Shown here in pieces: positions 1 to 8,157 of a stretch of 64,000 nucleotides of DNA. Position numbers and translations under genes: made by a program. The first letter of the stretch is position 1; the number at the start of each line of letters is the position of its first letter. The stretch comes from Hydrogenophaga flava NBRC 102514. GTDB taxonomy: Bacteria; Pseudomonadota; Gammaproteobacteria; Burkholderiales; Burkholderiaceae_C. Under the pieces are notes generated by a model, which made no database searches, had not been told where the DNA came from, and was given only the letters and a program-made list of their open reading frames with translations. The stretch covers positions 37,006 to 101,005 of the forward strand of contig NZ_BCTF01000022.1 in the NCBI RefSeq assembly GCF_001571145.1, written 5' to 3'.

Positions 1-732
1 CGCCGGGCCGGCCGCTCGCGCGCGGTGACGGCCCTGGGGCCCATGCTGGCGCTGCCACTGGGGGGCGCGTCTGCGCTGTGGGCCGGTCCCAAAGCCATCT
101 TCTTCCTGTTCGCGATCGCCGCGCTGGTGGTCGTGGCAGTGGCCCGCCAGTTGCCCGACGCGCCCCACGCCGAGCCACCGCCAGAAGAAAAGCCGTCAAG
201 GCTCCCGGGCAGCCTCGACCGCTTTTCCTTTGTTGAAGGCCTGGTGCTGGACGGCCTGTTCATCATCGGCCTGTCCTACCTGGGTCGAGACCTGCTGCCG
301 GGTCAACCGGTGCTCGTGGCGGGCCTGCTGCTGTCGGTCCGCTACCTGGCGGAAATCGTGCTGGCTTCCTCGGGCGGGCACCTGGCGGACAAGCACGACC
401 CGGCCGTGCTGCTGGTGGTCTTCGCGGTGCTGACGTCGGTCGCCGTGGCGGGCTTCGGCTTCGGATGGTTGTGGAGCTGCGCACTGGCCATCGTGATCCT
501 GCGCGCCCTGCTGCTGCCGCTGCTGCCCACACTGGTCGCGCTTCGCACACCGGGGCCAGGGCGCATACAAGCCCTGGTCACGCGGTCCGTCTGGCGCGAC
601 ATGGGCGCCGGCGGCGGCCCGGTGCTGGCCGGGCTGTTGTTGCCCGCCGTGCCGGCCGCGTGGATCTATGGCGGCGCGGCGCTGCTGCTGGCCACCACGG
701 CGATGGCCTGCCTCAAGCCGCACAAGCGCTGA
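1..732 (+). CDS. MFS-type transporter, 3' part
   Basis: The frame is open from base 1, so the start lies outside the window; about 243 C-terminal residues are visible. They contain at least six hydrophobic segments (for example near the start, then after the charged loop rich in P and E, and around the LLSVRYLAEIVLASSGGHLAD stretch), followed by a short basic C-terminus. The GGHLADK loop resembles the cytoplasmic loop after the second helix of an MFS half. I infer an inner-membrane permease of the major facilitator superfamily; the substrate cannot be told. The GTG and ATG codons inside the first 50 bases are probably not the true start because the upstream residues look like transporter sequence. 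Next gene on the same strand starts 50 nt downstream. Confidence 0.7.
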   Translation, partial: RRAGRSRAVTALGPMLALPLGGASALWAGPKAIFFLFAIAALVVVAVARQLPDAPHAEPPPEEKPSRLPGSLDRFSFVEGLVLDGLFIIGLSYLGRDLLPGQPVLVAGLLLSVRYLAEIVLASSGGHLADKHDPAVLLVVFAVLTSVAVAGFGFGWLWSCALAIVILRALLLPLLPTLVALRTPGPGRIQALVTRSVWRDMGAGGGPVLAGLLLPAVPAAWIYGGAALLLATTAMACLKPHKR

Positions 733-782
733 CTGCACGCTGCGCGGATTCCCTTCTTCCCCTGCTTTCTGGAGACATCGAA

Positions 783-1319
783 ATGAACCTGCATCGCACC
801 CTCGTGGTTTGCGCGGGCGGCACCGTGGATCTGCCTGCGCGGCCGATGAACCACCGCTGCGACGGCGGGCACCTGCTGGTCCACCCGCCGCGGCCGGTCT
901 GGGAAAGAAGCGAGCTCACGCCCGATGAGCTGGCGCGGTGGGCCTGCCTGGTGGCTGCCACCGGGAAGGCCATGCTGGACACATTGCCGCCGCTCGACGG
1001 GGGATGCCTCAACTACTGGGAGGCCGGCAACAACGCGCTCAACGACAAGGCCCATCCGATGGGCCCCAAAACCCCCCGGCTACACCGCAGGATGCACCTG
1101 CATGTGTTTGGGCGAAGCCCGAAGGCGACGCATCCCGATTGGCAATGGGGCGAGCCGCCGCGGTTCCCGGCGTTCGCCGATTCGGACGCCTGGACTGCGC
1201 AGTTCAGCCCGCTGAATCCTGGCGAATGCGACGCCATCGCGGCAGCCATACGGATGCTGCTGAACACCCGCTATGGCATGAACGCCGGGGCTGCAGACCT
1301 GCCGACCTCAGGCCCCTGA
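783..1319 (+). CDS. HIT-like domain protein
   Basis: A 178-residue soluble protein. The central part has the order N-Y-W-E-A-G-N-N-A-L-N-D followed by about 20 residues and RRMHLHVFGRS. The HxHxF stretch looks like the histidine-triad nucleotide-binding motif (HxHxHxx) with the third histidine replaced by F. HIT proteins bind or hydrolyse nucleotides such as Ap4A; whether this protein is catalytic is uncertain because of that substitution. No signal peptide is visible. The ATG at 783 is preceded by a weak GGAGA at about 770. The gene ends five bases before the stop codon of the convergent methyltransferase gene, and no terminator is seen between them. Confidence 0.6.
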   Translation: MNLHRTLVVCAGGTVDLPARPMNHRCDGGHLLVHPPRPVWERSELTPDELARWACLVAATGKAMLDTLPPLDGGCLNYWEAGNNALNDKAHPMGPKTPRLHRRMHLHVFGRSPKATHPDWQWGEPPRFPAFADSDAWTAQFSPLNPGECDAIAAAIRMLLNTRYGMNAGAADLPTSGP

Positions 1320-1324
1320 GCCGC

Positions 1325-2107
1325 TCACGCCTTCTCGGAGGGCGCGTGCATGTGCGTGCCGAAGTAGTTGCTCATGCGGAACAGGGTCTCGGTGCGCTTG
1401 TAGAAGATGATGTACTTCTTGCGCGGGCCGCCCCGCGTGAGGCCGATTTCGGGCGTGCGGAAGTCGACGAAGCAGCCGTGGTCGGCCGCCACCTTGATCA
1501 GCGACAGCGGCGTCCAGTAGGCCACGTGACCCGGCACGAAGGGGTACTGGTGCGTGGCGATGTTGGTGCCGTCGTAGATGTTGGAGCTGCAGATCAGGAC
1601 GCCATCGTCCTTGAGCAGGCGCAGCAGCGACTCGAAGTGCGCCACCGGCTCGGTGAAGTGCTCGATCACCTCGGAGGCGATTACCACGTCCGACGGCGTG
1701 GCCTCGGCGATGGTCTCGAAGTTCTCGGCCTCCTGCATGTTCTCCAGGTCGACCAGCTTGGTCTGCACCTCGGGGTAGGCGCGCTTGAGCCAGAGGTGGT
1801 CGGTGTTCAGGCCCGAGCCGAAGAAGCTCACGCTGGCGTTGTGCTTGCTCACGATCTCCATGCCCATCTCGGCCATGTAGAACTCGCGGCCCGGGCGCTC
1901 GTCGTTGGCGTTGCGCAGTTCGCGCAGTGCGGCCTCGGACGACTGGCGGGCAATGATCTTGACGTAGTTGCCCAGGTTCTCGGGGTAGCGGATCAGGCCG
2001 CAGGAGCGGCACTGGTGGCCGCGCATGGTCTTGCCCTGGTACGGCTTGACGCGGCAGGTGTGGGCGACGATGTCTTCTTCACCGCCACAGACGGGGCATT
2101 GGCTCAT
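1325..2107 (-). CDS. Zinc-ribbon SAM-dependent methyltransferase, last gene of flhB-fliA operon
   Basis: A 260-residue protein. The N-terminus has a zinc-ribbon-like pair of CxxC motifs (CPVC at residues 4-7 and CRSC near 33-36). The rest fits a class I methyltransferase of the Methyltransf_23/UbiG-like type: a glycine-containing FFGSGLNTDHLW motif I region, an acidic KLVDLE strand, and VVIASEVIEHFTEP, the typical ExxEH post-motif. It ends with a KYIIFYKR strand. Such proteins are common in surface-sugar and O-antigen clusters; the substrate is unknown. A strong GAGGAGA ribosome site precedes the ATG, and the gap to the CDP-ribitol synthase gene is 36 nt, so they are likely co-transcribed. 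I infer methylation of the glycan or of the transferred polyol; this is not proven. Confidence 0.75.
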   Translation of the reverse strand: MSQCPVCGGEEDIVAHTCRVKPYQGKTMRGHQCRSCGLIRYPENLGNYVKIIARQSSEAALRELRNANDERPGREFYMAEMGMEIVSKHNASVSFFGSGLNTDHLWLKRAYPEVQTKLVDLENMQEAENFETIAEATPSDVVIASEVIEHFTEPVAHFESLLRLLKDDGVLICSSNIYDGTNIATHQYPFVPGHVAYWTPLSLIKVAADHGCFVDFRTPEIGLTRGGPRKKYIIFYKRTETLFRMSNYFGTHMHAPSEKA

Positions 2108-2143
2108 GGGGTTCTCCTCGGTACGGAATGAATGGTTGCGGTG

Positions 2144-3481
2144 TCAGACGCGGGCGATCACGCCCGTGTCGCTGGAACTGAGCAGCTTGGCCGAGGCCAG
2201 CGCCACTTCATAGGGGCTGAGCAGGGTGCGCTGGTCTTCGCCGGCGAAGTTGCTGCGGCGCATGCCGGTGTCGGTGCGGCCGGGCACGATGCAGTTGACG
2301 CGGATGCCATCGTCCTTCCACTCGTCCGACAGCGCCTGCGTCAGGTTGACGATGGCCGCCTTGCAGGCCGAATAGGCCGAGTAGTCGGCACGGCCACGGG
2401 TGAAAGAGGACGAGGAGAACTGCAGCAGCATGCCGTGCGACTCCTTGAGCGGCGCGTGCGCGCACTGCGCCACATTGAGCGAGCCCAGCAGGTTCACCGA
2501 CACCTGCTGCGCCACGTCGGCGGGCGACTGCTGTTCCAGCGGGCTCTTGATCAGCAGGCCGGCGGCGTTGACCACGTGGTCGATGCGGCCCCATTCCTTC
2601 ATCAGGCGCCCGAAGGTGTCCTCGACCTGGTCGTGGTCGGCGATGTCGCAGCCGGTGCGGCGCGAGACGCTGTGCACCGTGCTGCCGGCCTCTTCGAGGA
2701 TCTGCACGATGGCCTTGCCGATGCCGGCGCTGCCGCCGAACACCACCGAGTGCTTGCCCTTGAGGTCCAGGCCGTTGAGGTTGGGCGCCAGCTGCTGCTG
2801 GCGGATGCGAAACAGCTCATCGGCCAGCACCAGGTCCACCGAGTCGGTGATCTTGATGTTCTCGGAGCTGCCCTTGACGATGCGCACCTGGCCCATCGGG
2901 TGGCAGGCCATGTAGATGCCGCAGTCGTCGGTGAACTCACCCATCTTCTCGGGGCCGATCTCTTCGTAGCTCTTGACGAGCGCGCCGTAGCGGAAGCCCT
3001 GCGGTGTCTGGCCGCGGTAGATGTGGTCGCGCTTGGGGATGCTCTGGATGAAGCCGTCGCGCTCGACGATGATGGTGTCGCTGGTCTTGATGGCCACGTC
3101 CACCGCCTCGTGCGACTGCAGCGCGTCGACCACGTCGTGGATGATCTGGTGGCTCAGGAAGGGCCGCGCCGAGTCGTGCAGGATGACGTTCCTCGGCGGG
3201 TCGGCGCGCAGGTACTTCAGCGCCGCCCAGGCCGAGGCCTGGCGCGAGGAACCGCCGACGATCACCTCGGCCTTCGTGTCCCGAAACAGCTTGCGCGCCA
3301 TTTCCAGCGCGTCGGCCGGCACGGTGATCACGATGCGCGCGTCGGGCGCGTAGCTGTGCAGGGCGTCGAAGCTGTGCTCCACGATGGTCTTGCCGGCCAC
3401 GCGGATGAACTGCTTGGGAATCGGGGAGTCGAGCCGGGTGCCGCTGCCACCGGCCAGCAGGACAAAAGCGAAATCGTTCAT
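2144..3481 (-). CDS. Bifunctional CDP-ribitol synthase: IspD-like cytidylyltransferase fused to short-chain reductase
   Basis: A 445-residue fusion. Residues about 5-225 are an IspD/TarI-type cytidylyltransferase: LLAGGSGTRL near the start, PIPKQF soon after, HDSARPF near 103 and RGQTPQGFRYG near 156. Residues about 243-445 are a short-chain dehydrogenase: VVFGGSAGIGKA Rossmann turn, NAAG, and YSACK as the catalytic YxxxK. The same two activities, D-ribulose-5-phosphate reduction and CTP-dependent ribitol-5-phosphate activation, are fused in the Bcs1/Acs1 type enzyme of Haemophilus capsule synthesis, giving CDP-ribitol. The ATG at 3481 overlaps the preceding stop by one base (TGATG) with an AGAGGTGG ribosome site; a GTG one codon earlier is less likely. 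Exact polyol (ribitol or other) is inferred from family and neighbour. Confidence 0.82.
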   Translation of the reverse strand: MNDFAFVLLAGGSGTRLDSPIPKQFIRVAGKTIVEHSFDALHSYAPDARIVITVPADALEMARKLFRDTKAEVIVGGSSRQASAWAALKYLRADPPRNVILHDSARPFLSHQIIHDVVDALQSHEAVDVAIKTSDTIIVERDGFIQSIPKRDHIYRGQTPQGFRYGALVKSYEEIGPEKMGEFTDDCGIYMACHPMGQVRIVKGSSENIKITDSVDLVLADELFRIRQQQLAPNLNGLDLKGKHSVVFGGSAGIGKAIVQILEEAGSTVHSVSRRTGCDIADHDQVEDTFGRLMKEWGRIDHVVNAAGLLIKSPLEQQSPADVAQQVSVNLLGSLNVAQCAHAPLKESHGMLLQFSSSSFTRGRADYSAYSACKAAIVNLTQALSDEWKDDGIRVNCIVPGRTDTGMRRSNFAGEDQRTLLSPYEVALASAKLLSSSDTGVIARV

Positions 3482-5097
3482 CACGCCACCTCTGCAACGG
3501 TTCGTTGGTCGTAGGCCGTCTGGAGCAGCTCCAGGATGTGCGGCGACATGCCGCCGGGGTGGTGCTGGTGCTCGGTCATGATCTGGATGACGCGCGAGAG
3601 CTTCTCAAGCTTGCCCGCGTTGATCGCCTCCAGCGCGCGGATGCGGCCGACGATCTGGAACACCTTGCCACCGACATCCACGGTCGAGGGCGACTGCAGG
3701 TGCGAGATGTAGTCGGGGTCCGACTGGCGCCAGTTGCCGAAGTTCTCGGCCAGGTTGCGCTCGATGTCGTCGGGCACGTAGAACTCGATGCCCAGGAAGC
3801 CGGTCTTCTCCAGGCCAAAGGGCGTGAAGGCGAACTTCTGCAGGTAGCCGAATTCGGACTGGACACCCGTCACCAGCTTGCCGCCCTCCTCGTGGTAGAC
3901 GAAGATGTCGATGCTCACGCCGGTCCCGATGTGGCGCACCGGAACGTGGTACGTCTTGTGGCCATGCAGGCGCCGCAGGTCCATGCCGAAGCGGCCGCTC
4001 TGCAGCAGCGCGTTGACCACCTCGTACTGGTCTTCCCAGCCGATGATGCCGACGTCGATGTCCTTGTCGTGCGCCAGCAGACCGCCTTCGCGGTGGAAGC
4101 CCAGCAGCGTGCCCGAGACCAGGAAGGCCTTCTTGCCGATGGGCTCCAGCGCGTTCTGCAGGTCCAGCAAGGCCCCGGAGGCCTGCACCGGGTCGAAGAT
4201 CTTCTTGGGCGGCCCCTTGTCCTGTTTGGGCGCCTGGCCAGCGTGGGCCTCGGTCGCTGGCTGCGGCGTCTGGACCGGACCGCGCGCGCACTGGAGTTCG
4301 AGCACCTGGTCCATCCACACCAGGGCCTGGTCCAGGTCGCCCGAGAAGCAGTGCGCGCGCGCCGTATCGAAGGCGGCGTGGATGCGGTGGTCCGCCGAGG
4401 TGGCGTGCCGCGCAGCCTCGATGGCGCCCGCGTAGTCGCCCGCCCTGAAGTGGCATTGGCTGATGTACAGCGCCAGACGGCTGCGCACCTTATCGACCGC
4501 GGGCAGGCGAGCGATCAGGTGGTCGCGGATGCAGCTGTAGGCGCGGCCCAGGGCGACGGTGTCGGCGGTCTGGGGAATGTGGTTGTGCCGTGCGATGAGC
4601 GCCTGGGTGAAGCGCAGCCAGTCCTGCACGCCGGGCTTGCGGCGCACCAGCTCGCGCACGATCTGTTCCAGCAGATCAAAGCGCTGCTGGTCGATGGCCA
4701 GTTCGGCGGCGTGGCACCAGTCGTCCAGCGGACCGTGGCCGTTCTTCAGCACGGCGGCATCGACCGCGGTCTTGCGGACCACGGCCTCGGCGATCAGGCG
4801 CAGCGGGTGGCGGCCGGGCAGCGCGCCGAGTTCGGCGGTGGGTGCACCGTTCGCGATGGACTGGTACACCGCCAGCCAGGCCTTGAAGCGGAAGGGCTTG
4901 GGCAGGTTCTCGGCCGCCAGCGAGGCCAGGAAAACGACGGTGGCGTTCTGGCGCAGCAGGCGGGCAGCGTCCAGCGTCTCCTCGCTCAGCAGCTGCCGGG
5001 GCATTTCCTTGACGACCAGGGTCTCCAGCGCGGCGTAGTCCTGGCGCTGGAGCAAGCGCTCGATGCGGACCAGGCGGGGGAATTCGGCTTCGAACAT
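3481..5097 (-). CDS. LicD/fukutin-like phosphotransferase with helical N-terminal domain
   Basis: A 538-residue protein in two parts. Residues 1-270 are an alpha-helical, leucine- and alanine-rich region with TPR-like helices (for example FRAGDYAGAIEAARHA and FSGDLDQALVWMDQVL). After a Q/P/K-rich linker (about 271-300), residues 305-538 form a LicD/FKRP-type nucleotidyltransferase fold: LVSGTLLGFHREGG (327-340) followed by HDKDIDVG (343-350) with metal-binding D346 and D348, and a third acid in SIDIFVY near 396. This family transfers phosphocholine (LicD) or ribitol-5-phosphate from CDP-ribitol (fukutin, FKRP). The neighbour making CDP-ribitol favours the latter. It starts 30 nt after the fliA stop with an AAGGAA site, so it belongs to the flagellar operon. 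Acceptor unknown; flagellin is a guess. Confidence 0.75.
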   Translation of the reverse strand: MFEAEFPRLVRIERLLQRQDYAALETLVVKEMPRQLLSEETLDAARLLRQNATVVFLASLAAENLPKPFRFKAWLAVYQSIANGAPTAELGALPGRHPLRLIAEAVVRKTAVDAAVLKNGHGPLDDWCHAAELAIDQQRFDLLEQIVRELVRRKPGVQDWLRFTQALIARHNHIPQTADTVALGRAYSCIRDHLIARLPAVDKVRSRLALYISQCHFRAGDYAGAIEAARHATSADHRIHAAFDTARAHCFSGDLDQALVWMDQVLELQCARGPVQTPQPATEAHAGQAPKQDKGPPKKIFDPVQASGALLDLQNALEPIGKKAFLVSGTLLGFHREGGLLAHDKDIDVGIIGWEDQYEVVNALLQSGRFGMDLRRLHGHKTYHVPVRHIGTGVSIDIFVYHEEGGKLVTGVQSEFGYLQKFAFTPFGLEKTGFLGIEFYVPDDIERNLAENFGNWRQSDPDYISHLQSPSTVDVGGKVFQIVGRIRALEAINAGKLEKLSRVIQIMTEHQHHPGGMSPHILELLQTAYDQRTVAEVA

Positions 5098-5127
5098 GGG
5101 GTTCCTTGGCGTGGGGGACCGGTCGGC

Positions 5128-5844
5128 TCAGTGCTCGCGCAGCTTGGTGCGCAGGCGGGCAATCGACTGGCTGTGCAGCTGGCAGATGCGCGACTCGGTC
5201 ACGCCCAGCACGGCCGCGATCTCCTTGAGGTTCATGTCGTGCTCGTAGTACATGGACATGATGTGCTGCTCGCGCTCGGGCAGGTTCTTGATCGCCTCCA
5301 CCAGGGCCATGCGCATGCGCTGGTCCTGCAGCAGGCTCGAAGGGTCGGCCTCGTCGTCGCCCATGTGGCGGTCCAGGAAGCCTTCTTCGTCGTCGTCGCG
5401 GCCGCTGATGTCTTCCAGGTAGACCAGCTGGGTGCCGCGCACCTTGGCCAGCATGTGCTGGTAGTCGGCCAGGCTCATGCCCAGCTCCGCGGCGATCTCG
5501 CTCTCCATCGGCGCGCGGTGCAGCTTCTGCTGCAGGCGGTGCACGGCCTGCTCGATGTCCTTCTGGCTCTTGCGCGAGCCGCGGCTCATCCAGTCGCCCT
5601 CGCGCAGCTCGTCGAGCATGGCGCCGCGGATGCGCTGGCTGGCAAAGGTCTCGAACTGCACGCCCTGCGAAGGCTCGAAGCGCGCGATGGCTTCGGTCAG
5701 GCCGATCATGCCGACCTGGATCAGGTCGTCGACCTCCACGCTCGGCGGCAGCTTGGCGATCATGTGGTGGGCCAGGCGGCGCACCAGCGGGCTGTACTTG
5801 CGCAACTGGTCGTCCCGGTTGAGGGTGCCTTTGGCGGTGTACAT
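5128..5844 (-). CDS. fliA: RNA polymerase sigma-28 factor FliA
   Basis: A 238-residue sigma factor. It has region 2 (KYSPLVRRLAHHMIAKLP, DDLIQVGMIGLTEAI, FETFASQRIRGAMLDELR), a region 3 (KLHRAPMESEIAAELGM) and region 4 with a helix-turn-helix (LKEIAAVLGVTESRICQLHSQ). These are the signatures of FliA, which transcribes late flagellar, motility and chemotaxis genes. The ATG at 5844 was chosen because the conserved domain begins just after MYTAKG; a longer reading starts inside flhG. It lies five bases after the flhG stop. Several promoters in this window match its consensus (see sites near fliC, fliS, motA, cheY and the 42869 gene). FlgM, its usual antagonist, is not in the window. Confidence 0.97.
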   Translation of the reverse strand: MYTAKGTLNRDDQLRKYSPLVRRLAHHMIAKLPPSVEVDDLIQVGMIGLTEAIARFEPSQGVQFETFASQRIRGAMLDELREGDWMSRGSRKSQKDIEQAVHRLQQKLHRAPMESEIAAELGMSLADYQHMLAKVRGTQLVYLEDISGRDDDEEGFLDRHMGDDEADPSSLLQDQRMRMALVEAIKNLPEREQHIMSMYYEHDMNLKEIAAVLGVTESRICQLHSQSIARLRTKLREH

Positions 5845-5849
5845 GTCGT

Positions 5850-6650
5850 TCAACTCCAGAGTGAGGGCATCGCGCCCACAGGGGACGGTCCGGTGGCGGC
5901 AAACCGGTTGTCGCGCAGACCGTGGAAGGTGTCCGGCCGCTGGGGCCGGGTCAGGGCGTGTTCCTGCGCGCAGGCGGCCCACACGGGCTCGCTCCAGCGC
6001 TCCAGGTCCAGGCCGAGGTGCCGGTCCGCGCAGTCACAGACCGTGGCCAGCACGGTGTCCAGCGACTGCTCGGGGTCGGCGCTGGTCACGGGCGCGAGCA
6101 CCGGGCGGGCGCCGGCCATGTGCAGCAGCTTGACCGCGCCGTAGGCGTCGATGGCCGCCTGGGAATGGGGCAGCACCGGCACCACCACGCGCGCCTGCAG
6201 CTCGCTGCACAGCGGCGAGAGCTCGTGGGCAGGGGCGAAGAACAGCAGCAGGGTGCCGCTGGTGAAGGGGGCCAGCAGGCGCGAGAGAGCCACCGTCCCG
6301 CCGGCGGTCAGCGCGGTGCGCTGCAGCGCGCGCAGGCCCTGGGCCGCGGGCATCACCAGCCACTCGTGACCGTCGGCCGGATGGCCCAGACCGCAGATCG
6401 CGGAGTCGTTCAGGGCGTGCAGCAGGCCCAGGTGGTGGCCGTCACCGCTGCGGCGTTCGGCGGCTTCGGTGGCGGTGCCGTCCAGGATCACCGGCAGTCG
6501 GCCCTGGGCCTTGAGCTGCGCCGACAGGTGGCACAGCAGCTCGTAGGCACTGGCGGGCTGGGCCGGGCTGGCCACCGCCAGCAGGGCCGGGCCCTCGCGC
6601 AGCGGGTGGGCGCGCAGGCCGGCGGCCTGGTCGCAACCGGCTTCAAACAT
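5850..6650 (-). CDS. FlhG/FleN-like protein lacking the nucleotide-binding P-loop
   Basis: A 266-residue protein in the position where flhG (fleN, ylxH) normally follows flhF. The N-terminus keeps the FlhF-activating helix (DQAAGLRAH), and the following strand (ALLAVASPAQ) sits where FlhG has its deviant Walker A loop, KGGVGKT; that loop is missing here. Later hydrophobic strands (RLPVILDG, HEWLVMPAAQGL, GTLLLFFAPA, VVVPVLPHSQAAIDAYGAVKLL) still follow the MinD-like fold. It overlaps flhF by eight bases. FlhG normally limits flagellar number as an ATPase working with FlhF; this one probably cannot bind ATP in the standard way. I assign the family from synteny plus the N-terminal motif. Confidence 0.75.
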   Translation of the reverse strand: MFEAGCDQAAGLRAHPLREGPALLAVASPAQPASAYELLCHLSAQLKAQGRLPVILDGTATEAAERRSGDGHHLGLLHALNDSAICGLGHPADGHEWLVMPAAQGLRALQRTALTAGGTVALSRLLAPFTSGTLLLFFAPAHELSPLCSELQARVVVPVLPHSQAAIDAYGAVKLLHMAGARPVLAPVTSADPEQSLDTVLATVCDCADRHLGLDLERWSEPVWAACAQEHALTRPQRPDTFHGLRDNRFAATGPSPVGAMPSLWS

Positions 6651-8157
6651 GGCCAGCCCCCAGCTGGATGCCGCGCGAGGAGGCCTGGGAGAAGTAGAAG
6701 CCCATGTCGGTGGCGACCGGGTCGTAGGCCGACTTGCCCTCGGTGCCCATGGCCACCCGCACCAGCGTGGCTGCGTCGGGGTTCTGCCAGTCTTCGGGCA
6801 CGCGCTGGCCGTTGGCCACACCGCGCAGCACCACCTGGTGGCGCACCAGGGCGTCGATGGCGGGGCCGAGCTTGACGGCCTCGTCGACCTTGGAGAGCAC
6901 CACACCGTGCAGCCCGCTGGACTTGAACGAGGTCAGCACATCGTCCAGCGTGTCGCCGTGGGAGCCGGCGTTGAGCACCAGCACCCTCTTGACCGAGGGC
7001 ATGTCCAGCACGTCCAGCATCTCCTGGATGCGCTGGTCGCGCTGGCCCAGGCCGGCGGTGTCGATGATGACCATGCGCTTGCTCGACAGCAGGTCCAGCA
7101 GGTCCTTGAGCGCGGCGCGGTCGTGCGCCAGGTGGGCGACGACGCCGAGCATGCGGCCGTAGGCGCGCAGCTGTTCGTAGCCCGAGACGCGGTAGGTGTC
7201 CAGGGTGATCAGGCCGACGCTGGCGGCGCCGTGCTGGCGCACGCACTGGGCGGCGAGCTTGGCGGCGGTGGTGGTCTTGCCGACGCCGGTGGCGCCGATC
7301 AGGGCGACCACACCGCCCTCGTCGCACAGGCCGCTGCCCGGGGTGGCGGTGCGCAGGTTGCGGGTCAGCGTGTCCATCACCCAGCGAACGGCCTGGCTGG
7401 CACCGGTGTCCGCCGGCATGCGTTCGAGCACGGCGCGGGCGATGGCGGGCGAGTAGCCGGCGCGGATCAGCTTGAGCATCATCGTGGACTGGATCGGGTT
7501 CTGCTTGGAGGAACCGAGCCAGGCCAGGGTGTTGAAGCGCTCCTCGATCATGTCCTTGAGCGCCGAGAGTTCCACCGCCATGCGGCCTTCGCTGGCGGAG
7601 GCGGCGCGCGGGTCCAGGGCCTCGCTGTCGGACCAGGCCGGGGCCGGTGCGGCGGGACGGGTGCGGATCGGGGCCGGCTCGGGCGATGCCATCGGGGCCG
7701 GCGGCATGGCCAGGCGGACCGGTGCGGGGCGCTCGACCGGGGCCTGTGCGCGGGCGGAGGCGCGGGGCGCGGCGGTCTCGCGGGCGGGCGGTGCGTTGTC
7801 CTCGGCGCCCTCGCCTTCCATGGCGGCGCGGCGCTTGCGCAGCATGCGCTCACGCACGTACTCCTGGAACGAGAGCGTGCTCATGGCCATCTGCTCGGTG
7901 TCTTCCTGCACCGAGTCGCGGAAGGCGGGCGGATCGGCGCGGCGGGTGCGGATGGTCGGCATGCGCTCCTCGGCGCGGCTGGCCAGCGAGCTGGGCTGCT
8001 GGGCCACGGGCGCCAGGGTTTCCTCGGCGGCGGCCATCACTTCAAACCCCCCGTCGGTGGCGCGGCTGGAGAGGATGACGGCGCTGTCGCCAAAGGCCTG
8101 ACGGGCCTTGGCCATGGCTTCGCGCGAGGTCGGGGCGGTGAATCGTTGGATGTTCAT
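6643..8157 (-). CDS. flhF: Flagellar biosynthesis GTPase FlhF
   Basis: A 504-residue SRP-type GTPase that controls the place and number of polar flagella. The basic N-terminal B domain starts MNIQRFTAPTSREAMAKARQ. Residues about 115-195 are a proline/alanine-rich low-complexity linker. The NG domain follows, with the P-loop GATGVGKTTT at 288-297, the DTYR motif, VVIDTAGLGQRD (G3), and VLSKVDEA (G4). Start overlaps flhA by four bases (ATGA) and its 3' end overlaps the flhG-like gene, showing translational coupling in the flhB-flhA-flhF-flhG-fliA operon. Presence of flhF suggests polar flagellation. Confidence 0.96.
   Translation of the reverse strand: MNIQRFTAPTSREAMAKARQAFGDSAVILSSRATDGGFEVMAAAEETLAPVAQQPSSLASRAEERMPTIRTRRADPPAFRDSVQEDTEQMAMSTLSFQEYVRERMLRKRRAAMEGEGAEDNAPPARETAAPRASARAQAPVERPAPVRLAMPPAPMASPEPAPIRTRPAAPAPAWSDSEALDPRAASASEGRMAVELSALKDMIEERFNTLAWLGSSKQNPIQSTMMLKLIRAGYSPAIARAVLERMPADTGASQAVRWVMDTLTRNLRTATPGSGLCDEGGVVALIGATGVGKTTTAAKLAAQCVRQHGAASVGLITLDTYRVSGYEQLRAYGRMLGVVAHLAHDRAALKDLLDLLSSKRMVIIDTAGLGQRDQRIQEMLDVLDMPSVKRVLVLNAGSHGDTLDDVLTSFKSSGLHGVVLSKVDEAVKLGPAIDALVRHQVVLRGVANGQRVPEDWQNPDAATLVRVAMGTEGKSAYDPVATDMGFYFSQASSRGIQLGAGHV

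Noticed and set aside
1338..2131. Long open frame on the plus strand through the methyltransferase gene (938-2131)
   Set aside because: High-GC shadow frame of the opposite strand; the translation is a low-complexity mix of R, A, V and H without any domain.
3505..6144. 879-codon open frame on the plus strand over the LicD-like and fliA genes
   Set aside because: Opposite-strand artefact of high GC; the real proteins on the minus strand have clear motifs.
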